From: Sphingomonas sp. AR_OL41 | Lineage (GTDB): Bacteria > Pseudomonadota > Alphaproteobacteria > Sphingomonadales > Sphingomonadaceae | NCBI RefSeq assembly: GCF_029911635.1 | Contig: NZ_JARYTI010000017.1 | Coordinates: forward strand, 1 to 64,000 | Direction: 5' to 3' | DNA length: 64,000 nucleotides | Shown: in pieces, positions 42,961 through 52,531 of the stretch | Position numbering within the stretch: position 1 is the first letter of the stretch | How the letters are laid out: each line of letters opens with the position of its first letter | Made by a program: the position numbers and the translations under genes | Notes under the pieces: generated by a model | What the model was told of the DNA's origin: nothing | Database searches by the model: none | What the model saw: the letters and a program-made list of their open reading frames with translations, nothing else

Positions 42961-44655
42961 TCACGGTCGTGCAAACATCTCCGCCTCGATCAGCGCGGGC
43001 GGGACGATGCCCGCGGCGATGATCCGCGCCCAGGCGTCGCGCAGCACGAAGGGCTGGTGCTTCGCTTCGGCCTCATGCGAGGCGAGCGCGAGCAAATGAT
43101 CGAGCTGCAGCTTGCCGACGATATAGCTGGGGCCGTAACCGGGCTGGCGCAGGTAAAGGAGCTGTTCGAAACCGACCAGCTTGCTTTCCGGGTCCGACCA
43201 ATAGCGCGGGGTCCATTCGGCATGGCGGCGGCCGGCCTGGGCAAGGTCGATCGCGTTGGCCTGGACATCGAGCGAGGCGAGCCCGCGCGCGGCGCGATTG
43301 GCCAGCATGATCCAGACGATCTCGCGGCCGTGCGGGATGTCGTCATAGAGGCCGGCCTGCATCAGCAGCTCCTCCATCGCGGTGGCAAAGCCCTCCGAGC
43401 GATCGGCGAAGATGTTGAACAAAGGCGGCGTGTCGCGGATCGGGCTGGGATGCGGCTCGTGCTGGAGACGCGCCAGTTCGATCCAGTGGCTCGAATGCGA
43501 CAGCAGCGGCAGCGGATCGAGCGCGGTGCCATGGAAGAAGAAATTGCGTTCGGCCGGCGGGACATAGTCGCTGGTCTGCGCCAGCATCGCCGCGCGATAA
43601 TAGGGCGTGTCGGGCATCAACCCGGCGGCGACGAGGAAATCGTTGAACTTGCGGGTCTTGGCCTCGGCCATGGCGCGATAGGCGGCGGGATCGCTGATCT
43701 CGACGATCGGCGGCAGCGCGCGGTTGCGCAATTCCTCGATGCGCAGCGAGGCGAGCGCGCGGTCGAGTTCGCGTTGCAGCAGCAAGCGCTGTTGGTCCCA
43801 GTCATAGGGGTTGAGCGTGACGTGGCGCATATACCAATCGTAATTCGCCTTGCCGATGCCCGACGGGCCCGTGCGGCGCGGTGCCTCGGCGGCGACCCAG
43901 GCCGCGAACGCGTCGGTCGCGGCCTTGGCGTCGGCGATCGCGGCGAGGAGCGCCGGGCTCGCGCCGGTCATCGTCGCCGGCGTCTGGCCGTCGATCGTGC
44001 GCATCTTCAGCGTGCCGGCGGCAAGATCCGCGAGGACGCCGCTCTGTTCCCTGAAGGCGCGATCGCCATAGGCCCAAAGATCGTGCGCGTTGCTGCCGGC
44101 CAGGTTGACCTTGGCCGCAGCGAGCGAGGCGGGGATCGTGGCGATCGCGCGCGCCAGCTTCGCGTCGTCGGCGCGCGACAGCGGCCAGCGATAGGCGAAC
44201 AGATCGATATTGGGCTGGGCCGACGGGCCTTCATGCGCCGGTACGTCGCTCTGCTCGCCGAACAGATTCTGGTAGAAGCCGGGATCGCGCGCCCAGGGCC
44301 TGAGGATGCGCAGGTAGAAATCGAAGCCGTTCATCTCCGCCTCGATCAGGCGATAGTCACCCTGCGCCGGCGCGCTCCACCCGGTGCGATCGATAGCAGC
44401 GAGCCGCGCGCGCCATGCCGGCAGCGCCGCCGCTTTCCGCGCCATCGCCGCGGCGCTGTAGTCGGGGATGCCATCGATGATCGCCGGCTGGACGAAGGCA
44501 CGCCATTCACTGAACAGCACGACGAGGCGGGCATGGTCGGCAGGCGTCGCGACGGTGCCCGGCGCCGCGACCTGTGCAGTAAGCGGCAATGGTGTGACGG
44601 TCACCGAAACGGCAAGCAACGCGGCACACAGCAGGGCCAAGCGGATCGGGCGCAT
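42961..44655 (-). CDS. DUF885 family protein, exported, altered metal motif
   Basis: This 564-residue protein has a signal peptide (MRPIRLALLCAALLAVSVTV) and clear DUF885 features near the C-terminus (LLYLRQPGYGPSYIVGKLQL, then DHLLALASHEAEAK). The region that carries H-E-x-x-x-G-H in the first DUF885 protein (21283-23013) reads LSHSSHWIELARLQHEPHPS here, and the acidic partner block is ADRSEGFATAMEELLMQAGL. The standard zinc motif is thus not present, so activity may be changed or lost. A GAGGAGA ribosome site supports the start. Confidence 0.82.
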   Translation of the reverse strand: MRPIRLALLCAALLAVSVTVTPLPLTAQVAAPGTVATPADHARLVVLFSEWRAFVQPAIIDGIPDYSAAAMARKAAALPAWRARLAAIDRTGWSAPAQGDYRLIEAEMNGFDFYLRILRPWARDPGFYQNLFGEQSDVPAHEGPSAQPNIDLFAYRWPLSRADDAKLARAIATIPASLAAAKVNLAGSNAHDLWAYGDRAFREQSGVLADLAAGTLKMRTIDGQTPATMTGASPALLAAIADAKAATDAFAAWVAAEAPRRTGPSGIGKANYDWYMRHVTLNPYDWDQQRLLLQRELDRALASLRIEELRNRALPPIVEISDPAAYRAMAEAKTRKFNDFLVAAGLMPDTPYYRAAMLAQTSDYVPPAERNFFFHGTALDPLPLLSHSSHWIELARLQHEPHPSPIRDTPPLFNIFADRSEGFATAMEELLMQAGLYDDIPHGREIVWIMLANRAARGLASLDVQANAIDLAQAGRRHAEWTPRYWSDPESKLVGFEQLLYLRQPGYGPSYIVGKLQLDHLLALASHEAEAKHQPFVLRDAWARIIAAGIVPPALIEAEMFARP

Positions 44656-44795
44656 GATGTCTCCTCGTGGCCGGAACCCGGTACATTGCCGCGGCGGCTG
44701 GTCTCGGATCAGGCTATCGTTTTGCGACATCGGCGCAAGCTGGATGACGGCTGCCAATCACCCACTCGCGGCACGGAGACGCGTGCAAATGAAAC

Positions 44796-44824
44796 GGGCC
44801 GCCCGACGATATATCGGGCGGCCC
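44796..44824 (-). terminator. Strong hairpin terminator
   Basis: GGGCCGCCCGA (44796-44806) and TCGGGCGGCCC (44814-44824) form a perfect 11-bp stem with a 7-nt loop. Read on the minus strand it follows the gene ending at 44863 by about 40 nt and is trailed by GTTTCATTT. This is the best intrinsic terminator in the window. Confidence 0.7.
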
Positions 44825-44862
44825 AATCAAGACCCAATCAAATAATTCTCGATTATGCTGCG

Positions 44863-45450
44863 TTACTGCGCCGGTGCGGCGACCGTCAGCGTCACGTCTT
44901 CATCGACGAATCCGTGAACGGCAGCGCCCAACGGCAGCGTAGCGCTGGTCCCCGTGGTGAAGAACCCGGCGACCGGCACGAAGGCGATCGCAGCGACCAC
45001 ACCAGCCGTACCGGTTACACCCTTGTCATCGAACACCCCGCGCAGCCGAATCTTGCGATTACCGACCGTGACGTAGAGCATGCGGGCGGCGATGCGGCCG
45101 GACTTGCCCCACATCCCCTTGTTGCGGACATCGGTGACTTCGGCGACTGCCGGACTGCCGACCGGGATGACCACCACGCCATTGACCATGACGGGATCCA
45201 ACACCTCGAGATGGGCGAGATAGCCGGCCTCAAGCTTCTTGCCCTTGGTGGTAATGGTCTCCGACATCTTGAAGTTGATCGGCGTCCCGGTGCGCAACAC
45301 GTTGTCGGCCTGGCCGGTGCCCGGTGCGACGACGATCGGCGCGGTTGGCGCCGGTGGTGCTAGCGTCACCGCAGGCGCGGTTTGCGCGAGAGCCGGTGCA
45401 GCACCGACCATCAGCGCGCCAGCAAGCGCGCCGAAAAGTACAATCTTCAT
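44863..45450 (-). CDS. Exported hypothetical protein
   Basis: This 195-residue protein has a signal peptide (MKIVLFGALAGALMVGAAPA, then LAQ), a Pro/Ala-rich linker, and a beta-rich domain (GTPINFKMSETITTKGKKLE, HLEVLDPVMVNGVVVIPVGS, YVTVGNRKIRLRGVFDDKG). The rise of VIPVGSPAVAEVTDV recalls surface or periplasmic beta-sandwich proteins. The function is unknown. It is followed by a strong terminator. Confidence 0.75.
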   Translation of the reverse strand: MKIVLFGALAGALMVGAAPALAQTAPAVTLAPPAPTAPIVVAPGTGQADNVLRTGTPINFKMSETITTKGKKLEAGYLAHLEVLDPVMVNGVVVIPVGSPAVAEVTDVRNKGMWGKSGRIAARMLYVTVGNRKIRLRGVFDDKGVTGTAGVVAAIAFVPVAGFFTTGTSATLPLGAAVHGFVDEDVTLTVAAPAQ

Positions 45451-45518
45451 GATGATCCCCCCTGATTGACCGACTCGCCAGCGAGTCGCGCGGCGATGAA
45501 CACCGAATCCTCGCGGGC

Positions 45519-45557
45519 CGTCAAATTACTTATTGAAACCAAAAAATAATTTTGACG
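45519..45557. promoter_or_regulatory. AT-rich imperfect palindrome in a divergent promoter region
   Basis: CGTCAAATTA (45519-45528) and TAATTTTGACG (45547-45557) are near-perfect inverted repeats with one unpaired base. They lie in the 288-bp gap between the exported hypothetical gene and the TonB receptor gene. The patch is strikingly AT-rich for this genome. It may contain promoter elements or a regulator site. Confidence 0.35.
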
Positions 45558-45738
45558 CCGTCGGATTGCCGCAGGCGCTCGATACGACGCTGCCAGCCGT
45601 GCTGGTGGCCGTCACGCGAATGACCCCAATCTGTCGCCGAACCGACACCAAAATCGCAAAATTGTGCAACGCACCACGCCTACGGGGAGCGCGACGCGCA
45701 ACGATGCGTCGATCTGCGACATTCCAAGGGGACCCTCC

Positions 45739-48048
45739 ATGCGTACCGTTTTCGCCTGCCTGCTCGCCGGCACCGCGCTCACCGCGCCGCTTGCCGCGCA
45801 TGCCGCGACCGACCCAGCTCCCGCCGCTCCGGCGGCCGCCCCCGCCGCCGCGGACGAGCCGATGGTCGACGACATCGTCGTCATTGGCAGCGGCCAGACG
45901 CGGCAGGTGCAACAGCTGAGCCAGGCCGATATCGCCGAGCTCGCGCCGGGCACCAGCCCGTTGAAGGCGATTGCGAAACTGCCGGGCGTCAACTTCCAGT
46001 CGGCCGATCCGTTCGGTGCCTATGAATGGTCGGAGCGCGTCTCGATCCGCGGCTTCAACCAGAACCAACTCGGCTTCACGCTCGACGGCATTCCGCTTGG
46101 CGATGGCAGCTATGGCAACACCAACGGCCTGCATGTCAGCCGCGCGATCAGCTCGGAGAACATCGCCCAGACGCGCGTCTCGCAGGGTTCGGGCGCGATC
46201 GGCGCGCAGGCGACCAACAATCTCGGCGGCACGATCGAGTTCGTCTCGTCCGATCCCAAGCCGGTGTTCGGCGTCACGCTGAACGGCGCCTATGGCAGCA
46301 ACGAGACGATGCGCGGCTTCTTCCGCCTCGACACCGGCGAACTCGGCGATGGCGGACCCAGCGCCTATGTCTCCTATGGCTATCTCAAGACCAACAAATG
46401 GCGCGGTTACGGCCAGCAGCGGCAGCACCAGGTCAATGCCAAGTTCACCGCCCCGCTGACCGGCACGGTGCGCCTCGTCGGCACGTTCGATTATTCGGAC
46501 CGTCGCGAGCAGGATTATCAGGACATGTCGCTCGACATGATCAAGCGGCTGGGCTGGCGCTGGGACAATAACAGCAATAATTTCGCGCAGGCCGTGCTGG
46601 TCGCCGATGTCGGTGCCAACACCGGCTATACCGGTGCGCCGAAGCTGAACGCCGCCGCAGGCACGACCTATCCGGCACCGTTCGCCAACCCCGACGACGC
46701 GTATTTCGACGCTTCCGGCCTGCGCAAGGATTACCTCGCTTCGCTCGGACTGGAGACGATGAGCGGCCCGATCAAGGCCTCGATCAAGGCTTATTATCAC
46801 GACAATCACGGCCAGGGGACGTGGTTCACGCCCTATGTACCGTCGCCAAGCGGCGTGCCGATCTCGGTGCGCACGACCGAGTACGACATTCGCCGCAAGG
46901 GCGTGTTCGGCTCGGTCGGCGGGTCGCTCGGCAGCTTCGGCGAGCTGACGGTCGGCGCATGGTATGAGCGCAACGATTTCCACCAGGCACGGCGTTATTA
47001 CGCGCTCGACAGCCGCACGGTGTCGACGCGCTCGGCGCTGCAGTTCCAGACCAACCCGTTCTTCACGCAGTGGGACAATCGCTACCAGACCGACACCTTC
47101 CAATACCATGTCGAAGATAAGATCAGCCTCGGCGCGCTGACGCTCGATCTCGGCTGGAAGGGCTATGACGTCCGCGCCACCGCCACGCCAATCGTTGGTG
47201 GCGGGCTGGCGTCGGGCAAGATCAAGACCACCGACTGGTTCCAGCCGCATGCCGGCGCGACCTTCAAGGTCACCGACAAGGCCGAACTGTTCGCCGGCTT
47301 TACCGAGGTGACGCGCGCTTTCACCGCGGCGGCGACGAGCGGACCGTTCGCCACGACCCAGGCGGGGTTCGACGGGCTCGGCAATCTCAAGCCCGAGACC
47401 TCGGACACGTTCGAACTCGGCGGCCGGCTGCACTCCGGCATCCTCACGGCGTCGCTGGCGGGCTATTATGTCGACTTCAAGAACCGCCTGCTCGGCTTCG
47501 CCAATGGCGCGGGCATCGTCGGCAACCCGGCGATCCTGCGCAATGTCGGCGGCGTGCGCTCGACCGGCATCGAGGCGACCGCGCAGCTGCGGCTGCCCGC
47601 GGGCTTCGGGGCCTTCATGTCCTATGCCTACAACGTCTCGAAATATCGCAACAACATCTACAATGCCGATGGTTCGCTGTTCGGCGGCGTGGCGATCAAG
47701 GACAAGACAGTGGTCGATGCGCCGCGCCACATCGCGGCGGGCGAGATCACCTATGACAGCAGCATGTTCTTCGGCCGGTTCGGCGCCAACTACATGAGCA
47801 AGCGCTTCTTCACCTACAGCAACGACCAGTCGGTCGCGGCACGGGTGATCTTCGACGCGACGCTCGGCGTGCGCGTCAATCTGCCGGGCGACCACAAGGT
47901 CGAGCTGCAGGTCAACGGCACCAACCTGTTCGACAAGAAATATATCGCGACGATCGGCTCGAACGGCTTCGGCAACAGCGGCGACAACCAGACACTGCTG
48001 ATCGGCGCGCCGCAGCAGTTCTTCGTGACGTTGAAGACGGGGTTCTGA
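45739..48048 (+). CDS. TonB-dependent outer membrane receptor
   Basis: This 769-residue protein has a signal peptide (MRTVFACLLAGTALTAPLAA, then HAA), an Ala/Pro-rich stretch, and a plug domain (DDIVVIGSGQTRQVQQLSQA, VSIRGFNQNQLGFTLDGIPL). The barrel ends ...QQFFVTLKTGF. It differs clearly from the receptor at 13487. The ligand is unknown, and it has no linked hydrolase or regulator. ATG at 45739 is supported by an AAGGGGA site. Confidence 0.9.
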   Translation: MRTVFACLLAGTALTAPLAAHAATDPAPAAPAAAPAAADEPMVDDIVVIGSGQTRQVQQLSQADIAELAPGTSPLKAIAKLPGVNFQSADPFGAYEWSERVSIRGFNQNQLGFTLDGIPLGDGSYGNTNGLHVSRAISSENIAQTRVSQGSGAIGAQATNNLGGTIEFVSSDPKPVFGVTLNGAYGSNETMRGFFRLDTGELGDGGPSAYVSYGYLKTNKWRGYGQQRQHQVNAKFTAPLTGTVRLVGTFDYSDRREQDYQDMSLDMIKRLGWRWDNNSNNFAQAVLVADVGANTGYTGAPKLNAAAGTTYPAPFANPDDAYFDASGLRKDYLASLGLETMSGPIKASIKAYYHDNHGQGTWFTPYVPSPSGVPISVRTTEYDIRRKGVFGSVGGSLGSFGELTVGAWYERNDFHQARRYYALDSRTVSTRSALQFQTNPFFTQWDNRYQTDTFQYHVEDKISLGALTLDLGWKGYDVRATATPIVGGGLASGKIKTTDWFQPHAGATFKVTDKAELFAGFTEVTRAFTAAATSGPFATTQAGFDGLGNLKPETSDTFELGGRLHSGILTASLAGYYVDFKNRLLGFANGAGIVGNPAILRNVGGVRSTGIEATAQLRLPAGFGAFMSYAYNVSKYRNNIYNADGSLFGGVAIKDKTVVDAPRHIAAGEITYDSSMFFGRFGANYMSKRFFTYSNDQSVAARVIFDATLGVRVNLPGDHKVELQVNGTNLFDKKYIATIGSNGFGNSGDNQTLLIGAPQQFFVTLKTGF

Positions 48049-48055
48049 TCATCTT

Positions 48056-48233
48056 CCCCTCTCCCTTTGGGAGAGGGGCAAGCCGCGAAGCGGCGCGGGG
48101 TGAGGGCGGCTGCGATTGCGGCCCTCACCCCTCCGCCGCTACGCGGCTCCAACATTGGGTGCCCAACACCCCGTGTTGGGCAGGCCATGCCGGGGGCATG
48201 GCCGACCCAATGTTCTCTCCCGCTGGGAGAGGG
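48056..48233. repeat. Nested palindromic intergenic repeat (REP-like mosaic)
   Basis: Between convergent genes lies a dense series of perfect stems: 48056-48065 with 48069-48078 (10 bp), 48097-48107 with 48121-48131 (11 bp) nested inside 48081-48095 with 48134-48148, 48161-48169 with 48173-48181 and 48183-48191 with 48195-48203 nested inside 48151-48160 with 48205-48214, and 48215-48221 with 48225-48231. Elements of this kind are spread through many alphaproteobacterial genomes. Here it may also end transcription from both sides. Confidence 0.75.
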
Positions 48234-48244
48234 AATGAACTCGC

Positions 48245-49534
<1,290 letters not shown>

Positions 49535-49617
49535 CTAACGATGCGGAGAACGATGTGGGCGGTATCGCGGCGAGCCTCTATCGGCTATCTTCGACGGCGG
49601 CAATTCGTCACGATCGT

Positions 49618-49643
49618 GGAACCGCCAGCGATGCTGACCGGTT
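49618..49643 (+). promoter_or_regulatory. Probable EcfG promoter of the YqjD-like operon
   Basis: GGAAC (49618-49622), 17 nt, then GGTT (49640-49643) match the EcfG pattern GGAAC-N16/17-CGTT with one change. The first gene of the membrane-protein operon starts 38 nt downstream. Confidence 0.5.
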
Positions 49644-49681
49644 GAACGGCCTGACCATTTCTATTGTGAAACGAGGACATC

Positions 49682-50242
49682 ATGGCCGAAGACACTCCGA
49701 AGCCCGCCGCGCCGATCAAGAAGGCGCCGACCAAGACCGCACCCAAGGCGAAACCGGCAACAGCCGCGCCCGCGACCAAGCAACCCGCCGCCGCCAAGCC
49801 GGCAACCGCGAAGCCGGCCGCAAAGCCGAAGGCTTCCGCCAAGGACGCCTTTGCCGACGTCACGGGTGCCGCGACGCAGACGCTCAAGGAAGGCGCCGCG
49901 AAGATGACCAAGGAAGCGACCGGCAAGGCGCGGGCCTATGCCGAGGATGGCAAGGCGCGGGTCGGCGGCGTGCTCGACGAACTGTCGAAGATGATGGGCG
50001 ACGCGGCCGGGACGGTCGATGAGAAGGTCGGCGCGCAATATGGCAATTATGCGCGCAGCGCGGCAGATGCGGTGTCGGGTTTTTCGGAGTCGCTCAAGTC
50101 GAAGAATGTCGACGACATCGTCGCCGACGCGCGCGACTTCGTGAAGAAGAGCCCGGCGATCGCGATCGGCACGGCGGCGGCGATCGGCTTCGTGCTGGTG
50201 CGCCTGATCAAGTCGGGCCTCGACAGCGACGACCGCGCCTGA
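49682..50242 (+). CDS. YqjD/ElaB-like (DUF883-type) membrane-anchored protein
   Basis: This 186-residue protein has an N-terminal Lys/Ala/Pro-rich repeat region (KPAAPIKKAPTKTAPKAKPA...), like a histone H1 tail, then an amphipathic helical part and a C-terminal helix (KKSPAIAIGTAAAIGFVLVR). YqjD and ElaB anchor ribosomes at the inner membrane in stationary-phase E. coli. The same role here is inferred from architecture. The basic tail could bind nucleic acid. First gene of a four-gene operon behind an EcfG-like promoter. Confidence 0.78.
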   Translation: MAEDTPKPAAPIKKAPTKTAPKAKPATAAPATKQPAAAKPATAKPAAKPKASAKDAFADVTGAATQTLKEGAAKMTKEATGKARAYAEDGKARVGGVLDELSKMMGDAAGTVDEKVGAQYGNYARSAADAVSGFSESLKSKNVDDIVADARDFVKKSPAIAIGTAAAIGFVLVRLIKSGLDSDDRA

Positions 50243-50263
50243 TCGCCCGAAGCGGGGGCCGGC

Positions 50264-50644
50264 ATGGACGCAGATGAGCCGATCGGGGCGCCGCATGACG
50301 AGCGGCGGCGCGACCCGAACAGCATCGGCTATCTGTTCTCGCGGTTGATCGACGACGCCGAACGCTTCGTGCGGGCGGAGATCAACCTCTACCGCGCCGA
50401 AGCCTTTGCCCGCGTCAACGAGGCCAAGCTGGCGGTGCTGCTCGGCGTGACGGCGTTCCTGCTGGCGCAGGCGGCGCTGATCGCGCTGCTGGTCGGCTTG
50501 ATGTTGATCGCGCGGCGGCTGATGGGGCCGGCGCTGGCGACGCTGACGGTGGTCGGTGGCGCGCTGATCGTCGCGGGCGTGATGGTCGCGGTGGCGGTCG
50601 CGAAGATCAAGCAGATTACCCGAATCAAGGACGGGCCGGAATGA
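50264..50644 (+). CDS. YqjE-like / phage holin superfamily membrane protein
   Basis: This 126-residue protein has an N-terminal helix (SRLIDDAERFVRAEINLYRA) and two transmembrane helices (AVLLGVTAFLLAQAALIALL and LATLTVVGGALIVAGVMVAV). This matches the YqjE / Holin-X superfamily. The holin name is historical, and these are housekeeping stress proteins rather than lysis factors. It overlaps the next gene by 4 nt. Confidence 0.8.
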   Translation: MDADEPIGAPHDERRRDPNSIGYLFSRLIDDAERFVRAEINLYRAEAFARVNEAKLAVLLGVTAFLLAQAALIALLVGLMLIARRLMGPALATLTVVGGALIVAGVMVAVAVAKIKQITRIKDGPE

Positions 50645-50997
50645 ACAAGCCCGACGCCAGCCTCGCCATCGCCGCGCAACGCTCGGCCCGGGCACGGCAG
50701 CGCCTGGCCAGCACGCTCGTCGAGATCCAGGCGCGCCTCAACCCCAAGGCACTGGCGCGCGAGGCGGCGCAGGATCTGCGCGAGGCGGGCGAGGAACTGG
50801 CGCGCGAGGGGCTAGAGTCGATCAAGCGGCATCCGCTGCCCGTGGCCGGCGTGCTGGCCGCGATCGGTCTGTTCATCGCGCGACGCCCGGTGCGCGCGCT
50901 GCTCGCCAAGCTGCCGGACGAAACGCCCGCCCGTGAAACTCCAGCGATACCCCCGCGTTTGCCCCCCAAGCCACGGACACGAGGAAAGTCACGATGA
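50641..50997 (+). CDS. DUF3618-type membrane protein
   Basis: This 118-residue protein has an N-terminal coiled coil of the DUF3618 type (RSARARQRLASTLVEIQARL, NPKALAREAAQDLREAGEEL), one hydrophobic segment (HPLPVAGVLAAIGLFIARRP) and a Pro/Arg-rich tail. It forms part of the YqjD-YqjE-type operon, coupled on both sides by ATGA overlaps. The biochemical role is unknown. Confidence 0.78.
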   Translation: MNKPDASLAIAAQRSARARQRLASTLVEIQARLNPKALAREAAQDLREAGEELAREGLESIKRHPLPVAGVLAAIGLFIARRPVRALLAKLPDETPARETPAIPPRLPPKPRTRGKSR

Positions 50998-51443
50998 ACG
51001 ACATCAGCAACACCAAGTCTGCCGACAAGAACGTCGTGCGCGAGACGATGGAGACGACCTATCGCAGCGCGCGCGACGCCGCCGGCAAGGCGATCGAAAC
51101 GACGCGCGACGCGACGCGCGATGCCGTCGCGCGCACCGCGAAGAGCGTTGAGGCCAACCCGCTGGCGATACTGGCCGGGGGGATCGCGGTCGGCATGCTA
51201 GCAGGCGCGTTCCTGCCGCACAGCGAACAGGAGAAGAAGCTGCTCGGCCCGGTCGGCAAGCGCTTGACCGACACGGCGACGGGCGCGGCCCTCGCCGCCA
51301 AGGAGGCCGGCAAAGCCGAGCTCGATGCGCTGGGCCTCAATCGTGAGGCGGCGCATGATCAGGTCGGCAAGATGATCGGCGGCGTGCTCAAGGCGCTGGC
51401 CAGCGCGGGCGCGGCGGCGGTGGACAGCAAGCCGAAGGCCTGA
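50994..51443 (+). CDS. Membrane-anchored helical protein, YqjD-like
   Basis: This 149-residue protein has an amphipathic helical N-terminal part (RETMETTYRSARDAAGKAIE, TTRDATRDAVARTAKSVE), then NPLAILAGGIAVGMLAGAFL with the N/S-P plus glycine-rich helix also found in the first and third proteins of the operon. An Ala/Lys-rich tail follows. The recurrence of this helix in the operon suggests assembly with one another. The function is unknown. Confidence 0.72.
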   Translation: MNDISNTKSADKNVVRETMETTYRSARDAAGKAIETTRDATRDAVARTAKSVEANPLAILAGGIAVGMLAGAFLPHSEQEKKLLGPVGKRLTDTATGAALAAKEAGKAELDALGLNREAAHDQVGKMIGGVLKALASAGAAAVDSKPKA

Positions 51444-51616
51444 CAGTAAGCGGGGGACGTGGGAAATTGTCGCCTCCCCTGCCCGTCCGCCTGGCCGGAC
51501 GAGGGAAATCACGGCAACCCGCATTTCATATTTCGGAAGAATTTCCGCTACAGGTTCACGACGGGGAGGATGCTGGCTAAGGCAGCCTCGAATCCTTTCA
51601 GTGCGGAAAAACCATC

Positions 51617-51841
51617 ATGAGCAAGCTCCATCTCGTTTTCGGCGGCAAGGTCACCGATCCGCAGACGCTCGACTTCAAGGAAGACACGATCGAGGTCGTG
51701 GGGATCTTCCCGACCTATGCGCTGGCCGAGAAGGCGTGGCGCGCCGCGGCGCAGCGCACGGTCGACGATGCCGAGATGAAATTCGTCGTCGTTCACCTGC
51801 ACCGGCTGCTCGAACCCGATATCGATCTCGCCAAGGGCTGA
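51617..51841 (+). CDS. DUF4170 family protein
   Basis: This 74-residue protein reads MSKLHLVFGGKVTDPQTLDF, VVGIFPTYALAEKAWRAAAQ and MKFVVVHLHRLLEPD, a ferredoxin-like strand-helix-strand pattern typical of DUF4170. The family is confined largely to alphaproteobacteria and its function is not known. It is a single gene, convergent with the rhomboid-like gene. Confidence 0.85.
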   Translation: MSKLHLVFGGKVTDPQTLDFKEDTIEVVGIFPTYALAEKAWRAAAQRTVDDAEMKFVVVHLHRLLEPDIDLAKG

Positions 51842-51845
51842 GTCC

Positions 51846-52508
51846 TCAGGCCCCGCGATAATGCCATAGCAGGATCGGCTGGGCGAGCGCGAGGCCGGCG
51901 ACGAACCCGGCGATCGACGCGCCGATCGTGACCGTCGCGCCGACGGCGTGATCGGCGAGACCGATCAGCAGCTGGATGCCGATCCACGCCGCCGCCAGCC
52001 ACAGGATCGCAACCAGCCGCGCCGGGATAGGCCCGACGGCGCGCGCGCGACGGCGACCGAACAGCAAGGCATAGGCGCCGAGCATCGCCGAGACCGCGCC
52101 ATTGGCGCCGATCAGCGGCCACGGGCTGGACGCGTCCTGCAGCCAATAGCCGGCGGCAGCGGCATAAGCACCGATCAGGTAAAGCGCCGCCGTGCCGCGC
52201 CAGCCGAGCGTCCGCTCAAGCTCATCGCCGCACACCACCAGGATCAACAGGTTGAAGCCGAGATGCACGATCCCGGCATGGACCAACGTCGCGCTGAGCG
52301 GCGTCAGCCACACCGGCAACATCAGTGGTGCGCCCGGCGGCGTGGCACCATGCGCGCCGACCATCGCCGGGATGAAACCACCGCCGATCACCGCCTCACC
52401 GACGATCGCGAACAGCATCAGCAGCAGCGACACCGTGCTGGTGATTGCCACGATCGTCAGCATCGCGGGCGTGTCACGCCACTGCGCGGCGATCCGGTCG
52501 CGGATCAC
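51846..52508 (-). CDS. Rhomboid-family protein lacking catalytic Ser and His (pseudoprotease)
   Basis: This 220-residue polytopic protein has rhomboid architecture: six helices, LVHAGIVHLGFNLLILVVCG (HxxxN), ELERTLGWRGTAALYLIGAY, and the active-site loop. Where active enzymes have GASG, the sequence reads PLIGANGAVSAMLGAY, with Asn in place of the catalytic Ser. In the last helix, where AHLGG supplies the His, it reads TIGASIAGFVAG, with Ser. Proteolysis by the usual dyad is therefore not possible. A client-binding or chaperone role, as in iRhom and derlin, is an inference. Downstream of greA on the same strand. Confidence 0.82.
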   Translation of the reverse strand: MIRDRIAAQWRDTPAMLTIVAITSTVSLLLMLFAIVGEAVIGGGFIPAMVGAHGATPPGAPLMLPVWLTPLSATLVHAGIVHLGFNLLILVVCGDELERTLGWRGTAALYLIGAYAAAAGYWLQDASSPWPLIGANGAVSAMLGAYALLFGRRRARAVGPIPARLVAILWLAAAWIGIQLLIGLADHAVGATVTIGASIAGFVAGLALAQPILLWHYRGA

Positions 52509-52531
52509 CGGCCAGCCTTCGCGCCTGGCGA

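Noticed and set aside
50264-50644. Phage holin as a sign of a prophage
   Set aside because: The Holin-X/YqjE superfamily name is misleading. The gene sits in a YqjD-type operon with no phage genes.
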